Positions 1 to 10,660 are shown, numbered from the stretch's first letter. The stretch: 64,000 bases of DNA from Nocardioides faecalis (GCF_018388425.1 NZ_CP074406.1:2418001-2482000), one strand, 5' to 3'. Notes: generated from the sequence alone by a model not told the origin. Program-made: numbers and translations.

Positions 1-752
1 AGCGCGAACCCGAGGCCGCCGGCGGCGCCGGCACCCGGCTCCAGTGCGAGGCGCCGGTCCGTGGCCAGCGCGAGCTCCTGCAGGTAGCCGTCGACGACGA
101 TCTGCGCCCCCTCGTCCAGGCCCTTCTGGGCCCCGAACGTCTTGGCCGCACCGAAGAGCCCCGCCAGCGGGCTGTCGACGTCGGTGGCGGCGACGAGATC
201 GACGCCGGTGACGACGGCCCGAGCGGGGCGCAGGTCGACCGTGCGCACGCCGCGCAGCATCGCTCCGCCGGCGTCCAGCGGCACGTCCGCGCGCGCCCCC
301 AGCGCTGCGAGCAGGCCGGCGCCACCGTCGACGGTCCCGCTGCCGCCGAGGCCCACCACCACTCGCTGCGCGCCCGCCGCCACGGCCTCCTTCACCAGCG
401 CCCCCACCCCCGCGGTGGTGTGCCGCTCCCCGTGCCGGCCGCCGGTGAGGTGGATCCCGCAGGCCTGCGCGCTCTCGACGTACGCCGTGCCGCCGACCAG
501 CAGCAGCGTCGCGGGGACCTGGGTGTCACCGGTGTCGCCTGCGCGGGCTGGGCCGGCGACGCTCACCGCGAGCAGGTCGCCACCGAGGCTTGCGTGCAGC
601 ACGTCCACGAACCCGGGGCCGCCATCAGACATCGGCGCCAGCACCACCTCGTCCTGGGGCGCGTGGCGGTGCCAGCCGACAGCGATGGCCTCGGCCGCCT
701 CCACCGCAGTCAGGGTGCCGGCGAACTTGTCAGGGGCCACCAAAACACGCAT
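1..752 (-). CDS. Glycerate kinase, C-terminus cut by window edge
   Basis: Reading the minus strand from an ATG at 752 gives an open frame of 250 codons that runs off the window start. The N-terminus has the glycerate kinase type-2 signature (RVLVAPDKFAGTLTA), followed by APMSDGG at about residue 40 and a glycine-rich GLGGSGTVDGGAGLL near residue 130. The family is normally about 370 residues, so roughly the last third is missing. The enzyme phosphorylates D-glycerate to a phosphoglycerate, feeding glyoxylate/glycerate carbon into central metabolism. It is divergent from nadA with about 72 bases between the starts. Confidence 0.88.
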   Translation of the reverse strand, partial: MRVLVAPDKFAGTLTAVEAAEAIAVGWHRHAPQDEVVLAPMSDGGPGFVDVLHASLGGDLLAVSVAGPARAGDTGDTQVPATLLLVGGTAYVESAQACGIHLTGGRHGERHTTAGVGALVKEAVAAGAQRVVVGLGGSGTVDGGAGLLAALGARADVPLDAGGAMLRGVRTVDLRPARAVVTGVDLVAATDVDSPLAGLFGAAKTFGAQKGLDEGAQIVVDGYLQELALATDRRLALEPGAGAAGGLGFA

Positions 753-812
753 GACGACATGATGACGGTTATGGCGGCCCACCGCGCTCGAACTCCACGG
801 ACTTGCCCGAAC

Positions 813-818
813 TAGGAT
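813..818 (+). promoter_or_regulatory. -10 element of leaderless nadA promoter
   Basis: TAGGAT lies exactly 6 bases before the nadA ATG. This TANNNT-N6-start spacing is typical of leaderless actinobacterial transcripts, and no Shine-Dalgarno sequence is present. It supports the start at 825. Confidence 0.55.
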
Positions 819-824
819 GACCCC

Positions 825-2000
825 ATGACCACCGTGGACCTCCCGCTGCTGCCGCTGGGCCGTGGCTCGGACCCCCTCTCCGAGCGTGGCGTCGAGTGCC
901 CTGGCGACCTGCCCGCAGCCTCCGACCCCGACCTGGTGGCCCGAGCGCGGGCGGCCAAGGAGAAGCTCGGCGAGCGGGTCTTCGTGCTCGGGCACCACTA
1001 CCAGCGCGACGAGGTCATCCAGTTCGCCGACGTCACCGGCGACTCCTTCAAGCTGGCCCGGGACGCGGCCGCGCGGCCGGACGCGGAGTACATCGTGTTC
1101 TGCGGCGTGCACTTCATGGCCGAGTCCGCCGACATCCTCACCGGCCCGGAGCAGAAGGTCGTGCTGCCCGACCTCGCCGCCGGCTGCTCTATGGCCGACA
1201 TGGCCCGGCTGGCTCAGGTGGAGAAGGCGTGGGAGGCGCTCGCCGCCGCCGGCGTGCAGGACCAGGTCGTGCCCGTGACCTACATGAACTCCAGCGCCGA
1301 CATCAAGGCGTTCTGCGGTCGCAACGGCGGCGTGGTCTGCACCTCCTCCAACGCCGAGGTCGCTCTCGAGTGGGCGATGGCGCAGAAGGGCCCCGACACC
1401 AAGATCCTGTTCCTCCCCGACCAGCACCTCGGGCGCAACACCGCCGTCCTCGAGCTGGGCATCGGCCTGGACGAGTGCGTGGTGTGGAACCCGTTCAAGC
1501 CCAACGGCGGACTGAGCGCCGAGGAGCTCGCCAACGCCCGGATGATCCTGTGGAAGGGTCACTGCTCGGTGCACGGCCGGTTCAGCGCCGACGTCATCGA
1601 CGACCTGCGGGCGCGGGTGAGCGACCTCAACGTCCTGGTGCACCCCGAGTGCCAGCACGAGGTGGTGCTCAAGGCGGACTTCGTGGGCTCCACCGAGTAC
1701 ATCATCAACAAGATCGAGGCGGCCGCGCCCGGCACCAGCTGGGCCATCGGCACCGAGCTCAACCTGGTCCAGCGGTTGGCGAAGGCCCACCCGGACAAGA
1801 ACATCATGTTCTTGGACCGCAACGTCTGCTACTGCTCCACGATGAACCGGATCGACCTGCCGCACCTGGTGTGGGCGCTGGAGAGCCTGGTCGAGGGTGT
1901 CGTGGTCAACCGCATCGAGGTCGACCCGAAGACCGAGGCGGAGGCGCTGGTCGCCCTGCAGCGGATGCTCGACCTGCCCGGCAGGACCAGTCGTGACTGA
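825..2000 (+). CDS. nadA: Quinolinate synthase NadA
   Basis: 391 residues. NadA condenses iminoaspartate (made by NadB) with dihydroxyacetone phosphate to give quinolinate in de novo NAD synthesis. Visible family motifs in order are GHHYQRDEVIQFAD (about residues 56-69), GDSF, FCGVHFMAESADIL, CTSSNA, a HPEC segment and NVCYCSTMN near residue 335. Conserved cysteines in these segments would ligate the [4Fe-4S] cluster. nadB and nadC, often adjacent, are not here. The next gene starts inside or just after its 3' end, so the two are probably cotranscribed. Confidence 0.97.
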   Translation: MTTVDLPLLPLGRGSDPLSERGVECPGDLPAASDPDLVARARAAKEKLGERVFVLGHHYQRDEVIQFADVTGDSFKLARDAAARPDAEYIVFCGVHFMAESADILTGPEQKVVLPDLAAGCSMADMARLAQVEKAWEALAAAGVQDQVVPVTYMNSSADIKAFCGRNGGVVCTSSNAEVALEWAMAQKGPDTKILFLPDQHLGRNTAVLELGIGLDECVVWNPFKPNGGLSAEELANARMILWKGHCSVHGRFSADVIDDLRARVSDLNVLVHPECQHEVVLKADFVGSTEYIINKIEAAAPGTSWAIGTELNLVQRLAKAHPDKNIMFLDRNVCYCSTMNRIDLPHLVWALESLVEGVVVNRIEVDPKTEAEALVALQRMLDLPGRTSRD

Positions 2001-2055
2001 CGACCTGCGTCGTCCCCAGCAGCCCAACCCCAGCGTGGTCAGAAAGGCCCGAAGC

Positions 2056-2640
2056 GTGTTCAAGCGCACCAAGTCCGAGCCGGTCGAGCAGCCGGTCGTC
2101 GTCAAGCCCGGCGGCAAGGGCCGCCCGACGCCCACCCGCAAGGAGGCCGAGGCGGCCGCCCGCGCCCGGGCGAAGGCCGCGGTCGACAAGAAGGCGCAGA
2201 CCCGCAAGCAGCGTGAGCTCCGCGCCGAGCAGAGCCGCAAGATCCGCCAGGGCATGAAGGAAGGCGACGAGCGGTACTTCCTGCCGCGCGACCGCGGGCC
2301 GATGCGCCGCTTCATCCGCGACTACGTCGACGCCCGCTTCTCCATCGTCGAGATGGTCATCCCGCTGATGATCATCGGCCTGCTGCTGGGCTACACCGGC
2401 AGCTCCGCGCTGGTCCAGGCCAGCAGCCTGATCCTGCTCGCGACGGTGCTCTTCGTGGTGACCGACATGTTCGTGCTGCGCTTCCGCATCCGGCGCGAGC
2501 TCAAGCGGCGCTTCCCCGAGGAGTCCTACAAGGGCACCACCTACTACGCGCTGACCCGGGCGATGCAGATGAAGTTCATGCGGATGCCCAAGGCGCGCGT
2601 GAAGATCGGCCAGGCCCTGCCGGAGGACTACCACCGCTGA
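2056..2640 (+). CDS. DUF3043 family membrane protein
   Basis: 194 residues from a GTG at 2056, chosen because AGAAAGG sits 8 bases upstream and because family members begin with a short FKRTK/FRRK-type N-terminus. An in-frame GTG at 1993, overlapping the nadA stop, would add 21 residues. The first 80 residues are very rich in Lys, Arg and Ala (GGKGRPTPTRKEAEAAARARAK-like). They are followed by GDERYFLPRDRGP, the segment FIRDYVDARFSIVEM and two membrane helices at about residues 95-135. This is the architecture of the actinobacterial DUF3043 family. Its function is unknown. Confidence 0.8.
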   Translation: MFKRTKSEPVEQPVVVKPGGKGRPTPTRKEAEAAARARAKAAVDKKAQTRKQRELRAEQSRKIRQGMKEGDERYFLPRDRGPMRRFIRDYVDARFSIVEMVIPLMIIGLLLGYTGSSALVQASSLILLATVLFVVTDMFVLRFRIRRELKRRFPEESYKGTTYYALTRAMQMKFMRMPKARVKIGQALPEDYHR

Positions 2641-2654
2641 GGACCGGCCGCGGC

Positions 2655-2660
2655 TAGGTT
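2655..2660 (+). promoter_or_regulatory. -10 element of leaderless promoter (EthD-like gene)
   Basis: TAGGTT followed by 6 bases and then the GTG at 2667. It has the same leaderless spacing as nadA and supports the GTG start. Confidence 0.5.
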
Positions 2661-2666
2661 GACGCC

Positions 2667-3335
2667 GTGAAGCTGATCGCCGCCCTGCACGGTCCGGGGC
2701 TGCCGGAGCGCCTGCTCTCCCCCGCCCTGCGCACCGAGCTGGCCCGCGCCGGTGCCTCCCGGCTGCAGGTCAACCTCGACGACGCCGACGTCGCGGACGC
2801 GATGCGGTTCGGGCCCGGCGTGCCGGTGACCGCGCTGCTGAGCGTGTGGGACGCCGACGTGGCCGCGGCCCTGGACGTCGTACGACGTCTCGACGCCGGT
2901 GCCGCCGCCTGGCTGGTCGCCGAGCGCACTCCCCTGTCACCGCCGCCGGTGCCGGACGGCGAGCGCGCGCCGGCGCTGGCCAACGTCGCGCTGCTGCGCC
3001 GCCCGGCGTCCATGACGCCCGAGGCGTGGCTCGGCGACTGGCTGGAGCGCCACACCCAGGTCGCGATCGACACCCAGGCCACGTTCGGCTACCTCCAACA
3101 CCCGGTCCTCGAGCACCTCACCGAGAGCGGCCGCGACGTCCACGGCATCGTCGAGGAGCTGTTCGACATGGCGGCCATGAGCGACCCGCACGCCTTCTAC
3201 GGCAGCCGCGGCGACGACGCCGAGCTGCAGCGGCGCCTGGGCACCCTGATGGACAGCTGTGCCCGCTTCGGTGCCGCCGACGGGCTCGACCTGGTGCCGA
3301 CGAGCCGCTACCTGTTCGGGCTCACCACCGGTTAG
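2667..3335 (+). CDS. EthD-like dimeric alpha/beta barrel protein
   Basis: 222 residues from a GTG. It reads as two ferredoxin-like halves. The second half carries the EthD-type pattern RRPASMTPEAWLGDWLERHTQVA (about residues 111-133), resembling EthD/monooxygenase-associated proteins of unknown activity. There is no signal peptide or membrane helix. Its TAG stop overlaps by 4 bases the stop of the convergent aldo/keto reductase gene, so neither has room for its own terminator. The substrate is unknown. The family assignment comes from motif resemblance only. Confidence 0.6.
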   Translation: MKLIAALHGPGLPERLLSPALRTELARAGASRLQVNLDDADVADAMRFGPGVPVTALLSVWDADVAAALDVVRRLDAGAAAWLVAERTPLSPPPVPDGERAPALANVALLRRPASMTPEAWLGDWLERHTQVAIDTQATFGYLQHPVLEHLTESGRDVHGIVEELFDMAAMSDPHAFYGSRGDDAELQRRLGTLMDSCARFGAADGLDLVPTSRYLFGLTTG

Positions 3336-4342
3336 CCCAGGACCTCGGAGCGGCGCGGGGAGCGGGTCAGGGCCGGGTCGGTGACGACCACGCCGTCGAG
3401 CACCCGGTCGATCGCGGCCATCGTCTCCGCGTCCAGCTTCACGCCCGCCGCCTTGACGTTCTCGGTGACCTGCTCGGGCCGGGAGGCGCCGATGATCGCC
3501 GCGGAGACGTTGTCGTTCTGCAACACCCAGGCCACCGCCAGCTGCGCGAGGCTCAGGCCGGCGTCCTGCGCGATCGGCTTCAGCTGCTGCACCCGCTCGA
3601 GGACGTCGTCCTTGAGCCAGCGGCTGACGTTGTCGGCACCGCCCTTGGTGTCGGTGGCCCGCGAGCCCGCCGGGGGCGGCTGGCCGGGCAGGTACTTGCC
3701 GGTCAGCACGCCCTGGGCGATCGGGGACCACACGACCTGGCCGATGCCCAGCTCGCGTGAGGTGGGCACCACCTCGGGCTCGATGACCCGCCACAGCATC
3801 GAGTACTGCGGCTGGTTCGAGACCAGGGGCACCCGCAGCTCCCGCGCCAGCTCGGCGGCGGCGCGCAGCTCCTCGGCGCGCCACTCCGAGACGCCGATGT
3901 AGAGCGCCTTGCCGGCACGCACCACGTCGGCGAACGCCAGCATGGTCTCCTCCAGCGGCGTCTCGTGGTCGTAGCGGTGGGCCTGGTAGAGGTCGACGTA
4001 GTCGGTGCCGAGGCGGCGCAGCGAGCCGTCGATGGACTCCATGATGTGCTTGCGGGACAGGCCGTGGTCGTTGTGCCCACCGGGCCCGGTGGGCCAGAAC
4101 ACCTTGGTGAAGATCTCCAGTCCCTCGCGCCGCTCGCCGGCCAGCGCCTTGCCGAGGACGGTCTCGGCGGCGGTGTTGGCATAGACGTCGGCGGTGTCGA
4201 AGGTGGTGATGCCCTCGTCCAGGGCCTGGCGGACGCAGGCCAGCGCCGCCTCCTCCTCCACCTGCGAGCCATGGGTGAGCCAGTTGCCGTACGCGATGGC
4301 CGAGATCCTCAGGCCGCTCGCTCCGAGGTTGCGAATCTCCAT
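3332..4342 (-). CDS. Aldo/keto reductase
   Basis: 336 residues from ATG 4342 (MEIRNLGASGLRISAIAYGNW). It has the NAD(P)H-dependent AKR barrel with the catalytic set visible: Asp in FDTADVYA, Tyr in the same segment, Lys in EIFTKVFWP and His in LYQAHRYD. SNQPQYSMLWR and the C-terminal IIGASRPEQVTENVKAA (NADP-binding) match the subfamily close to potassium-channel beta subunits and YajO-like reductases. A longer open frame upstream to 5059 is a GC artefact. The start is supported by TAGTGT 7 bases upstream. Confidence 0.92.
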   Translation of the reverse strand: MEIRNLGASGLRISAIAYGNWLTHGSQVEEEAALACVRQALDEGITTFDTADVYANTAAETVLGKALAGERREGLEIFTKVFWPTGPGGHNDHGLSRKHIMESIDGSLRRLGTDYVDLYQAHRYDHETPLEETMLAFADVVRAGKALYIGVSEWRAEELRAAAELARELRVPLVSNQPQYSMLWRVIEPEVVPTSRELGIGQVVWSPIAQGVLTGKYLPGQPPPAGSRATDTKGGADNVSRWLKDDVLERVQQLKPIAQDAGLSLAQLAVAWVLQNDNVSAAIIGASRPEQVTENVKAAGVKLDAETMAAIDRVLDGVVVTDPALTRSPRRSEVLG

Positions 4343-4349
4343 GTCGCCG

Positions 4350-4355
4350 ACACTA
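4350..4355 (-). promoter_or_regulatory. -10 element of leaderless AKR promoter
   Basis: On the minus strand TAGTGT is followed by 7 bases and the ATG at 4342. It fits a leaderless transcript. Confidence 0.5.
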
Positions 4356-4397
4356 GCCCCGGCGCGAAGGCCGCCAGCGGCCTGCGAGGATGGCGCC

Positions 4398-4997
4398 ATG
4401 GTCACTGCCGACGTCTCCGTACGGGTGGGCTGGCCGGCCGACGCGCCGGGGATCGCCGCGGTGCAGCTGCGCTGCTGGCGCCGGCGGTACGACGCCGCGG
4501 CGCTCCCGCTGCCGTCCGAGGACGGCCCCACCCGGACCAGCGCCGTCGAGGACGGTCCGGGCGAGGGCCGCCTCACGGTGGCCGGCCTGAGCGTGACGGA
4601 CCTGGCCGAGGCCTGGCGGGCCTCGTTGTCCCGTCCTCCCGAGGCGCGGCACCGCGCCCTGGTGGCACTGGCGCACGACACCGTCGTCGGGTTCGCCCTG
4701 ACCGTGCCGGCCAGCGACCCGGACGCGGACCCCGCCTCGGACGGCGAGGTCGTGGAGCTCACCGTCGACCCCGAGCGCACCCGCGCCGGCCACGGCTCAC
4801 GGCTGCTCCAGGCGTGCGCGGACACCCTGGAGGCCGACGGCTTCACCCGTGCCGTGTGCTGGGTGGGCACCACCGACGACACGTTGCGCGCCTTCCTCAC
4901 CAGCGCCGGCTGGGCGACGGACGGGGCGACCCGCGAGCTGCAGGAGGCCGCCGGCACGGTGGTGCGGCAGGTCCGCCTGCACACGGCGCTGTGGTGA
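4398..4997 (+). CDS. GNAT family N-acetyltransferase
   Basis: 199 residues from ATG 4398. The acetyl-CoA binding core is clear: VVELTVDPERTRAGHGSRLLQACAD (about residues 117-141) has the R-x-x-G-x-G/A loop, followed by a C-terminal FLTSAGW strand. N-terminal VGWPADAPGIAAVQLRCW is the usual beta1-alpha1 start. The substrate is not predictable. It is divergent from the AKR gene and immediately upstream of azlCD, with about 40 bases between. GAGGAT 6 bases before the ATG is a weak leaderless -10. Confidence 0.85.
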   Translation: MVTADVSVRVGWPADAPGIAAVQLRCWRRRYDAAALPLPSEDGPTRTSAVEDGPGEGRLTVAGLSVTDLAEAWRASLSRPPEARHRALVALAHDTVVGFALTVPASDPDADPASDGEVVELTVDPERTRAGHGSRLLQACADTLEADGFTRAVCWVGTTDDTLRAFLTSAGWATDGATRELQEAAGTVVRQVRLHTALW

Positions 4998-5037
4998 TCC
5001 CGGCCGCTGCGCGGCGCGGGCGGCCAGCAGAGGCCGG

Positions 5038-5775
5038 GTGAGCCGGGTGGACACCGCACGTCGGGTCGTCGTGCGCGACAGCCTGGGCGTGGCCGTCGCG
5101 ACCGGCACCTACGGGCTGAGCTTCGGCGCGGTGGGGGTCGCCTCCGGCCTCGACGTGGCCCAGACCTGCGCGCTGTCGCTGCTGATGTTCACCGGCGCCT
5201 CGCAGTTCGCGATGGCGGGCGTGCTGGGCTCCGGCGGCACCCCGCTGGCAGGAGCACTCGCCGCACTGCTGCTAGGCACCCGCAACACGCTCTACGGCCT
5301 GCGGCTGGCGCCGCTGCTGGGCTATCGCGGCTGGCGGCGGTTGGTGGCAGCCCAGGTGCTGATCGACGAGTCCACCGCGATGGCGGTGACCCGCGGCGAC
5401 CGCGCGCTGGCCCGGACCGGGTTCTGGACCACCGGCGCCACCATCTTCGTGCTCTGGAACCTGTTCACGCTTCTCGGGGCCGTGGCCGGGGAGCAGCTGG
5501 GCGACCCCCGCGACCTCGGCCTCGACGCGGCCGTCGGCGCCGCGTTCCTCGCGTTGCTGTGGCCGCGCCTGAGGACGCCGCGCACCCGGCTGGTCGCGGC
5601 GCTGGCCGCCGTCGTCGCGGCCGGGGCGGTCACGGTGACTCCGGCCGGGGTGCCGGTCCTGGTCGCGGCGGGGGTGGCGGTGCTCGTCGGTGCGCTGAGC
5701 CGCGGCGAGGCGCCGCCGGAGACGCCGCCGAAGGCGCAGCCAGGGAGTCAGCCGGGGCAGGAGGAGCTGCGGTGA
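5038..5775 (+). CDS. azlC: Branched-chain amino acid exporter large subunit AzlC
   Basis: About 245 residues. It is a multi-spanning membrane protein with the AzlC hallmarks YGLSFGAVGVASGL, LLMFTGASQFAMAGVL and LLLGTRNTLYGLRLAPLL. The start is uncertain: GTG 5038 is taken, and GTG 5047 is 3 codons in. AzlC pairs with the small subunit AzlD to export branched-chain amino acids or related compounds (family knowledge; substrate inferred). The C-terminal tail is Pro/Glu-rich (EAPPETPPKAQPG). The stop overlaps the azlD GTG by 4 bases, so translation is coupled. Confidence 0.9.
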   Translation: MSRVDTARRVVVRDSLGVAVATGTYGLSFGAVGVASGLDVAQTCALSLLMFTGASQFAMAGVLGSGGTPLAGALAALLLGTRNTLYGLRLAPLLGYRGWRRLVAAQVLIDESTAMAVTRGDRALARTGFWTTGATIFVLWNLFTLLGAVAGEQLGDPRDLGLDAAVGAAFLALLWPRLRTPRTRLVAALAAVVAAGAVTVTPAGVPVLVAAGVAVLVGALSRGEAPPETPPKAQPGSQPGQEELR

Positions 5776-6077
5776 TCTGGTGGGCGGTGCTCGGCGCCGG
5801 GCTCGGCTGCTACCTGCTCAAGCTGGCGGGGCTGTCCGTGCCACCGGCGGTGCTGGCGCACCCGGTGGTCTCCCGGGTTGCGGACCTCGTGCCGGTCGCA
5901 CTGCTCGCGGCGTTGGTCACGGTGCAGGTGCTGGCCGCACCCGAGGGCGGGGCGCTGGCCCTGGACGCGCGGGTGGCGGCACTGGCCTTCGCTGTGGGCC
6001 TGCTGTGGCTGCGGGCGCCGTTCCTGGTGGTCGTGTTCGGCTCGGCCGCCTTCGCGGCCCTGCTGCGCCTGCTCTGA
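5772..6077 (+). CDS. azlD: Branched-chain amino acid exporter small subunit AzlD
   Basis: 101 residues from GTG 5772, which overlaps the azlC stop (GTGA). It has three to four hydrophobic helices and the family pattern YLLKLAGLSVPPAVLAHPVV...RVADLVPVALLAALV. AzlD is the obligatory partner of AzlC. The gene ends 35 bases before the convergent dapB stop. Confidence 0.9.
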   Translation: MIWWAVLGAGLGCYLLKLAGLSVPPAVLAHPVVSRVADLVPVALLAALVTVQVLAAPEGGALALDARVAALAFAVGLLWLRAPFLVVVFGSAAFAALLRLL

Positions 6078-6111
6078 GCCGCCCCGCCGCGACGGGCCCG
6101 GTCAGCCGAGG

Positions 6112-7467
<1,356 letters not shown>

Positions 7468-7468
7468 T

Positions 7469-7510
7469 CACCCGGGGCCGGGCGCCGACGGCGCCCGACG
7501 CCCCGGGGTG
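7469..7510. terminator. Strong hairpin between convergent genes
   Basis: CACCCGGGG and CCCCGGGGTG arms enclose a second GGGCGCC/GGCGCCC stem. It lies between the convergent methyltransferase and BCCT genes. No T-run follows on either strand, so its terminator role is inferred from position. Confidence 0.45.
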
Positions 7511-7513
7511 GTC

Positions 7514-9232
7514 TCAGTCGCGCCCCGCCGGTGCGGTGCGCTCCTCGCCCTTGCCGTCGGCGACCTCGGCGGCGACCGCCTCGGCCAGCCAGCGCCGCTC
7601 CCGGCGCACCCGCAGCCGGTTCTCGGCGAGCAGCGCCTTGCCGGTGGCCACGGCGAGGCCGAGCATCACGAAGCTGAACGGCAGCGCGAGCAGGATCGCC
7701 ATGGTCTGCAGCGCACCCAGAGGGTTCGCGTCCGGGTCGGTCTTCTGAGCCTCCAGGCCGACGTAGAGCAGCACAGCGGCCACCGCGCCCTGCATGAAGG
7801 CCCAGAACGCACGGCTCCACGCCGGCGGGTTCGGGTCGCCGCCGGAGGCGAGCATGCCGACCACGAACGAGCCCGAGTCGGAGCTGGTGACGAAGAAGAT
7901 GACCACCAGGAAGATGGCCAGGCCGCTGAGCACGGCTGCAGCGGGCAACAGGTCGAGCGCCTGGAAGAGCGCCGTGTTGGTGTCCACGCTGCCGTCTGCG
8001 GCCACGACGCCGCCGTCGCCGAAGATCTCCGCGTGCAGGGCCGTGCCGCCCAGCACAGAGAACCACAGGAAGGTCACCGTCGTCGGCACCAGCAGCACGC
8101 CGACGATGAACTCACGCACCGTGCGTCCGCGGGAGATCCGGGCGATGAAGACGCCGACGAACGGAGCCCAGCTCATCCACCAGCCCCAGTAGAAGGTCGT
8201 CCATCCGCCGAGCCACTCCTTGCCGTCGGCCTGGAAGGGCCGGGCGTTGAACGACATCTCGAAGAAGTTCTGGATGTAGGAGCCGATCTGGGTCACGAAG
8301 TCGCTGAGGATGAAGACGGTCGGCCCGGCCACCAGCACGACGCACACAAGCACGACCGCGGCGACCATGTTGATGTTCGACAGCCACTTGATGCCCTTGT
8401 CGACGCCGGTGACCACCGAGATCAGCGCGATGGCGGAGATCCCGATCACCAAGGCGATGAGCAGCCAGGTCGTCGGCTCGTCGATGACCTCGAGGTAGGT
8501 GAGACCGGCACCGATCTGGCTGACGCCGAGCCCGAGCGAGGTCGCCACCCCGAACAAGGTGCTGAGCACGGCGATGACGTCGATGACGTCACCCCAGAAA
8601 CCCTGCAGGCGGTCGCCGAGGAGCGGGCGCAGGGCCCAGCGGATCGAGATCGGGTTGCCGCGGCGGTGCACCGAGTACGCGATCGCGAGGCCGACCACGA
8701 CGTAGGTGGCCCAGGCGTGGAGCCCCCAGTGCAGGAAGGTGGTGTCCATCGCCGTCCGTGCGGCCTGCGCGGGGGTGTCGGCCGCGGCGCCGGGCGGAGG
8801 TGCCACGAAGTGGTTGAGCGGCTCGGCGACGCCCCAGAAGACCAGCCCGATGCCCATGCCCGCCGCGAAGAGCATCGCGAACCACGAGCCGAGGCCGAAC
8901 TCGGGCTCGTCGTCGTCGCGGCCCAGCACGATGTCCCCCATCCGGGACGTGGCCAGCCACAGCGAGAAGAACACGAAGCCGGTGACCAGGGCGATGTACC
9001 ACCACCCGAGGTCCTGGACGACGCCCTGGTTCAACCGGCCGATGAGCTCCCCCGTGCGGGCCGGAGCGAGCGCGGTGACCACGACGAAGGCCACCAGCAG
9101 GCCCGCCGCCGGCAGGAACACCCGCGGTGCGGTGAAGAGCCGTCTGCCCCCGCCAACGGGTACGAGCTGGTCGCCCCCGCTGCTCCCCTGCTCGGGTGGA
9201 CTCGTCTGGTCGGGCGGCTGGACGGCTGGCAT
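7514..9232 (-). CDS. BCCT family betaine/carnitine/choline transporter
   Basis: 572 residues with about 12 membrane helices. Family signatures: GMGIGLVFWGVAEPLNHF (about 120-137), the TM8-type stretch WWMSWAPFVGVFIARISRGRT (near 345) and FFVTSSDSGSFVVGML (near 445). These proteins import compatible solutes such as glycine betaine with Na+ or H+. The C-terminus is charged (RRERRWLAEAVAAEV), as in osmosensing members. The start ATG 9232 has AGGAG upstream. It follows the M16 gene by 51 bases, breaking the usual pnp-M16-dapB order. Confidence 0.95.
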   Translation of the reverse strand: MPAVQPPDQTSPPEQGSSGGDQLVPVGGGRRLFTAPRVFLPAAGLLVAFVVVTALAPARTGELIGRLNQGVVQDLGWWYIALVTGFVFFSLWLATSRMGDIVLGRDDDEPEFGLGSWFAMLFAAGMGIGLVFWGVAEPLNHFVAPPPGAAADTPAQAARTAMDTTFLHWGLHAWATYVVVGLAIAYSVHRRGNPISIRWALRPLLGDRLQGFWGDVIDVIAVLSTLFGVATSLGLGVSQIGAGLTYLEVIDEPTTWLLIALVIGISAIALISVVTGVDKGIKWLSNINMVAAVVLVCVVLVAGPTVFILSDFVTQIGSYIQNFFEMSFNARPFQADGKEWLGGWTTFYWGWWMSWAPFVGVFIARISRGRTVREFIVGVLLVPTTVTFLWFSVLGGTALHAEIFGDGGVVAADGSVDTNTALFQALDLLPAAAVLSGLAIFLVVIFFVTSSDSGSFVVGMLASGGDPNPPAWSRAFWAFMQGAVAAVLLYVGLEAQKTDPDANPLGALQTMAILLALPFSFVMLGLAVATGKALLAENRLRVRRERRWLAEAVAAEVADGKGEERTAPAGRD

Positions 9233-9283
9233 CGCTGTTCTCCTGTCGGGAGCGGCCCGGCCCGACAGGTCAGCCGGGCCGGC

Positions 9284-10660
9284 TCACGAGCGCACCTCCG
9301 GACCCACCACGGCCAGGAGCTCCTCCCGGCTGAAGACCTCGGCGGCAAGCTCCTGGACGTCCCCCAGGGTGACGGCACGGATGCGCTCGATCACCTCGTC
9401 GATACCCATCACGTCTCCGTGTATGAGCTCGTTCTTGCCCGAGCGCATCATCCGGGAGCCGGAGTCCTCCAGCCCCAGGATCATCCCCCCGACCAGCTGA
9501 CCCTTGCCGCGGGCGAGCTCGTCGGCGGTGATGCCCTCGGCGGCGATCAGGGCGAGCTGCTCGCGCACCACGGCCAGCACCTCGTCGGTGCGGTCGGGCA
9601 GGCACCCCACCGCGACGCCGAAGATCCCGGAGTCGGTGTAGTGGCTGGCGAAGGAGTAGACGGAGTAGGCCAGCCCGCGGATCTCGCGGACCTCCTGGAA
9701 GAGCCGGCTGGAGGTGCCGCCGCCCAGCGCGGTGTTCAGAACGCCCAGCGCGAAGCGTCGCTCGTCCTCACGGTCGAGTCCCTCGCGGCCCACCACCAGG
9801 TTCACCTGCTCGAAGGGCCGCGCGACCCGGCCCTCCCCGCCGCGGACCAGGGGGCGGCTCTCGATGGCGAGGTGCCGCGGCGGCAGCGGGGCAGCCGTGC
9901 CGTCCAGCCAGCCGTTGCGCGCGAACGCCCTCTCGATCTCCCGTACGACGGCACCGTGGTCGAGCGCGCCGGCCACCGAGATGACGGTGTTGGCCGGGAC
10001 GTAGTGGCGCCGGTAGAAGTCCATGACCTGCTCGGGTGTCATCGCCTCGATCGAGTCCGTGGTACCGGCGATCGGGCGGCCGAGGTCGCCGTCGGCGCCC
10101 CATGCGAGCTCGGCGAGCAGGTTCTGCACGACGTCGTCGGGGTCGTCGTCGTGCATCGCGATCTCATCCAGGATGACGTCGCGCTCTGCGTCCACGTCGG
10201 CCGGCGCGATCACCGAGTCGGTGATCATGTCGCCGAGCACGTCGACCGCCAGCGGCAGGTCGTCGGCCAACACCCGGGCGTGGAAGCAGGTGTACTCCTT
10301 GGCGGTGAAGGCGTTGAACTCCCCGCCCACCGCATCCATCTGGATCGAGATGTCGAGCGCGGAACGCTCCCGGGTCCCCTTGAACAACACGTGCTCGAGG
10401 AAGTGGGAGGCACCGTGGGTCAGTGCGTCCTCGTCCCGGGAGCCGACCCCGACCCAGACGCCCAGGGCGGCGGACCGGGCGCCGGTCATCTGCTCGGTGA
10501 TGATGCGCAGGCCGGAGGGCAGCTGGGTGCGCCGCACCACCGACGTCACCTGGCCGGTGTCGTCGCGCACGGTCTCCAGCGTGTGCGTGGAGGCACGGGA
10601 AACGGCCGACGGCCGGTCAGCATCAAGCTGACCGGCCGTCGCCTTGCGAGCAGTGCTCAC
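9284..10660 (-). CDS. M16 family zinc peptidase (processing-peptidase-like)
   Basis: 458 residues. The inverted zinc motif HFLEH occurs in [13 protein letters not shown] near residue 83, and the distal metal-ligand region ENTFTAKEYT-like ([12 protein letters not shown]) near 110 also matches the M16 family. A single chain of about 450 residues fits the M16B bacterial type. It starts with a GTG whose first four bases overlap the pnp stop, so it is translationally coupled to pnp, the conserved arrangement in actinobacteria. The physiological substrate is unknown. Confidence 0.93.
   Translation of the reverse strand: MSTARKATAGQLDADRPSAVSRASTHTLETVRDDTGQVTSVVRRTQLPSGLRIITEQMTGARSAALGVWVGVGSRDEDALTHGASHFLEHVLFKGTRERSALDISIQMDAVGGEFNAFTAKEYTCFHARVLADDLPLAVDVLGDMITDSVIAPADVDAERDVILDEIAMHDDDPDDVVQNLLAELAWGADGDLGRPIAGTTDSIEAMTPEQVMDFYRRHYVPANTVISVAGALDHGAVVREIERAFARNGWLDGTAAPLPPRHLAIESRPLVRGGEGRVARPFEQVNLVVGREGLDREDERRFALGVLNTALGGGTSSRLFQEVREIRGLAYSVYSFASHYTDSGIFGVAVGCLPDRTDEVLAVVREQLALIAAEGITADELARGKGQLVGGMILGLEDSGSRMMRSGKNELIHGDVMGIDEVIERIRAVTLGDVQELAAEVFSREELLAVVGPEVRS

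Noticed and set aside
3332..5059. 575-codon version of the aldo/keto reductase
   Set aside because: The family begins at ATG 4342, and the upstream part is antisense to the GNAT gene.
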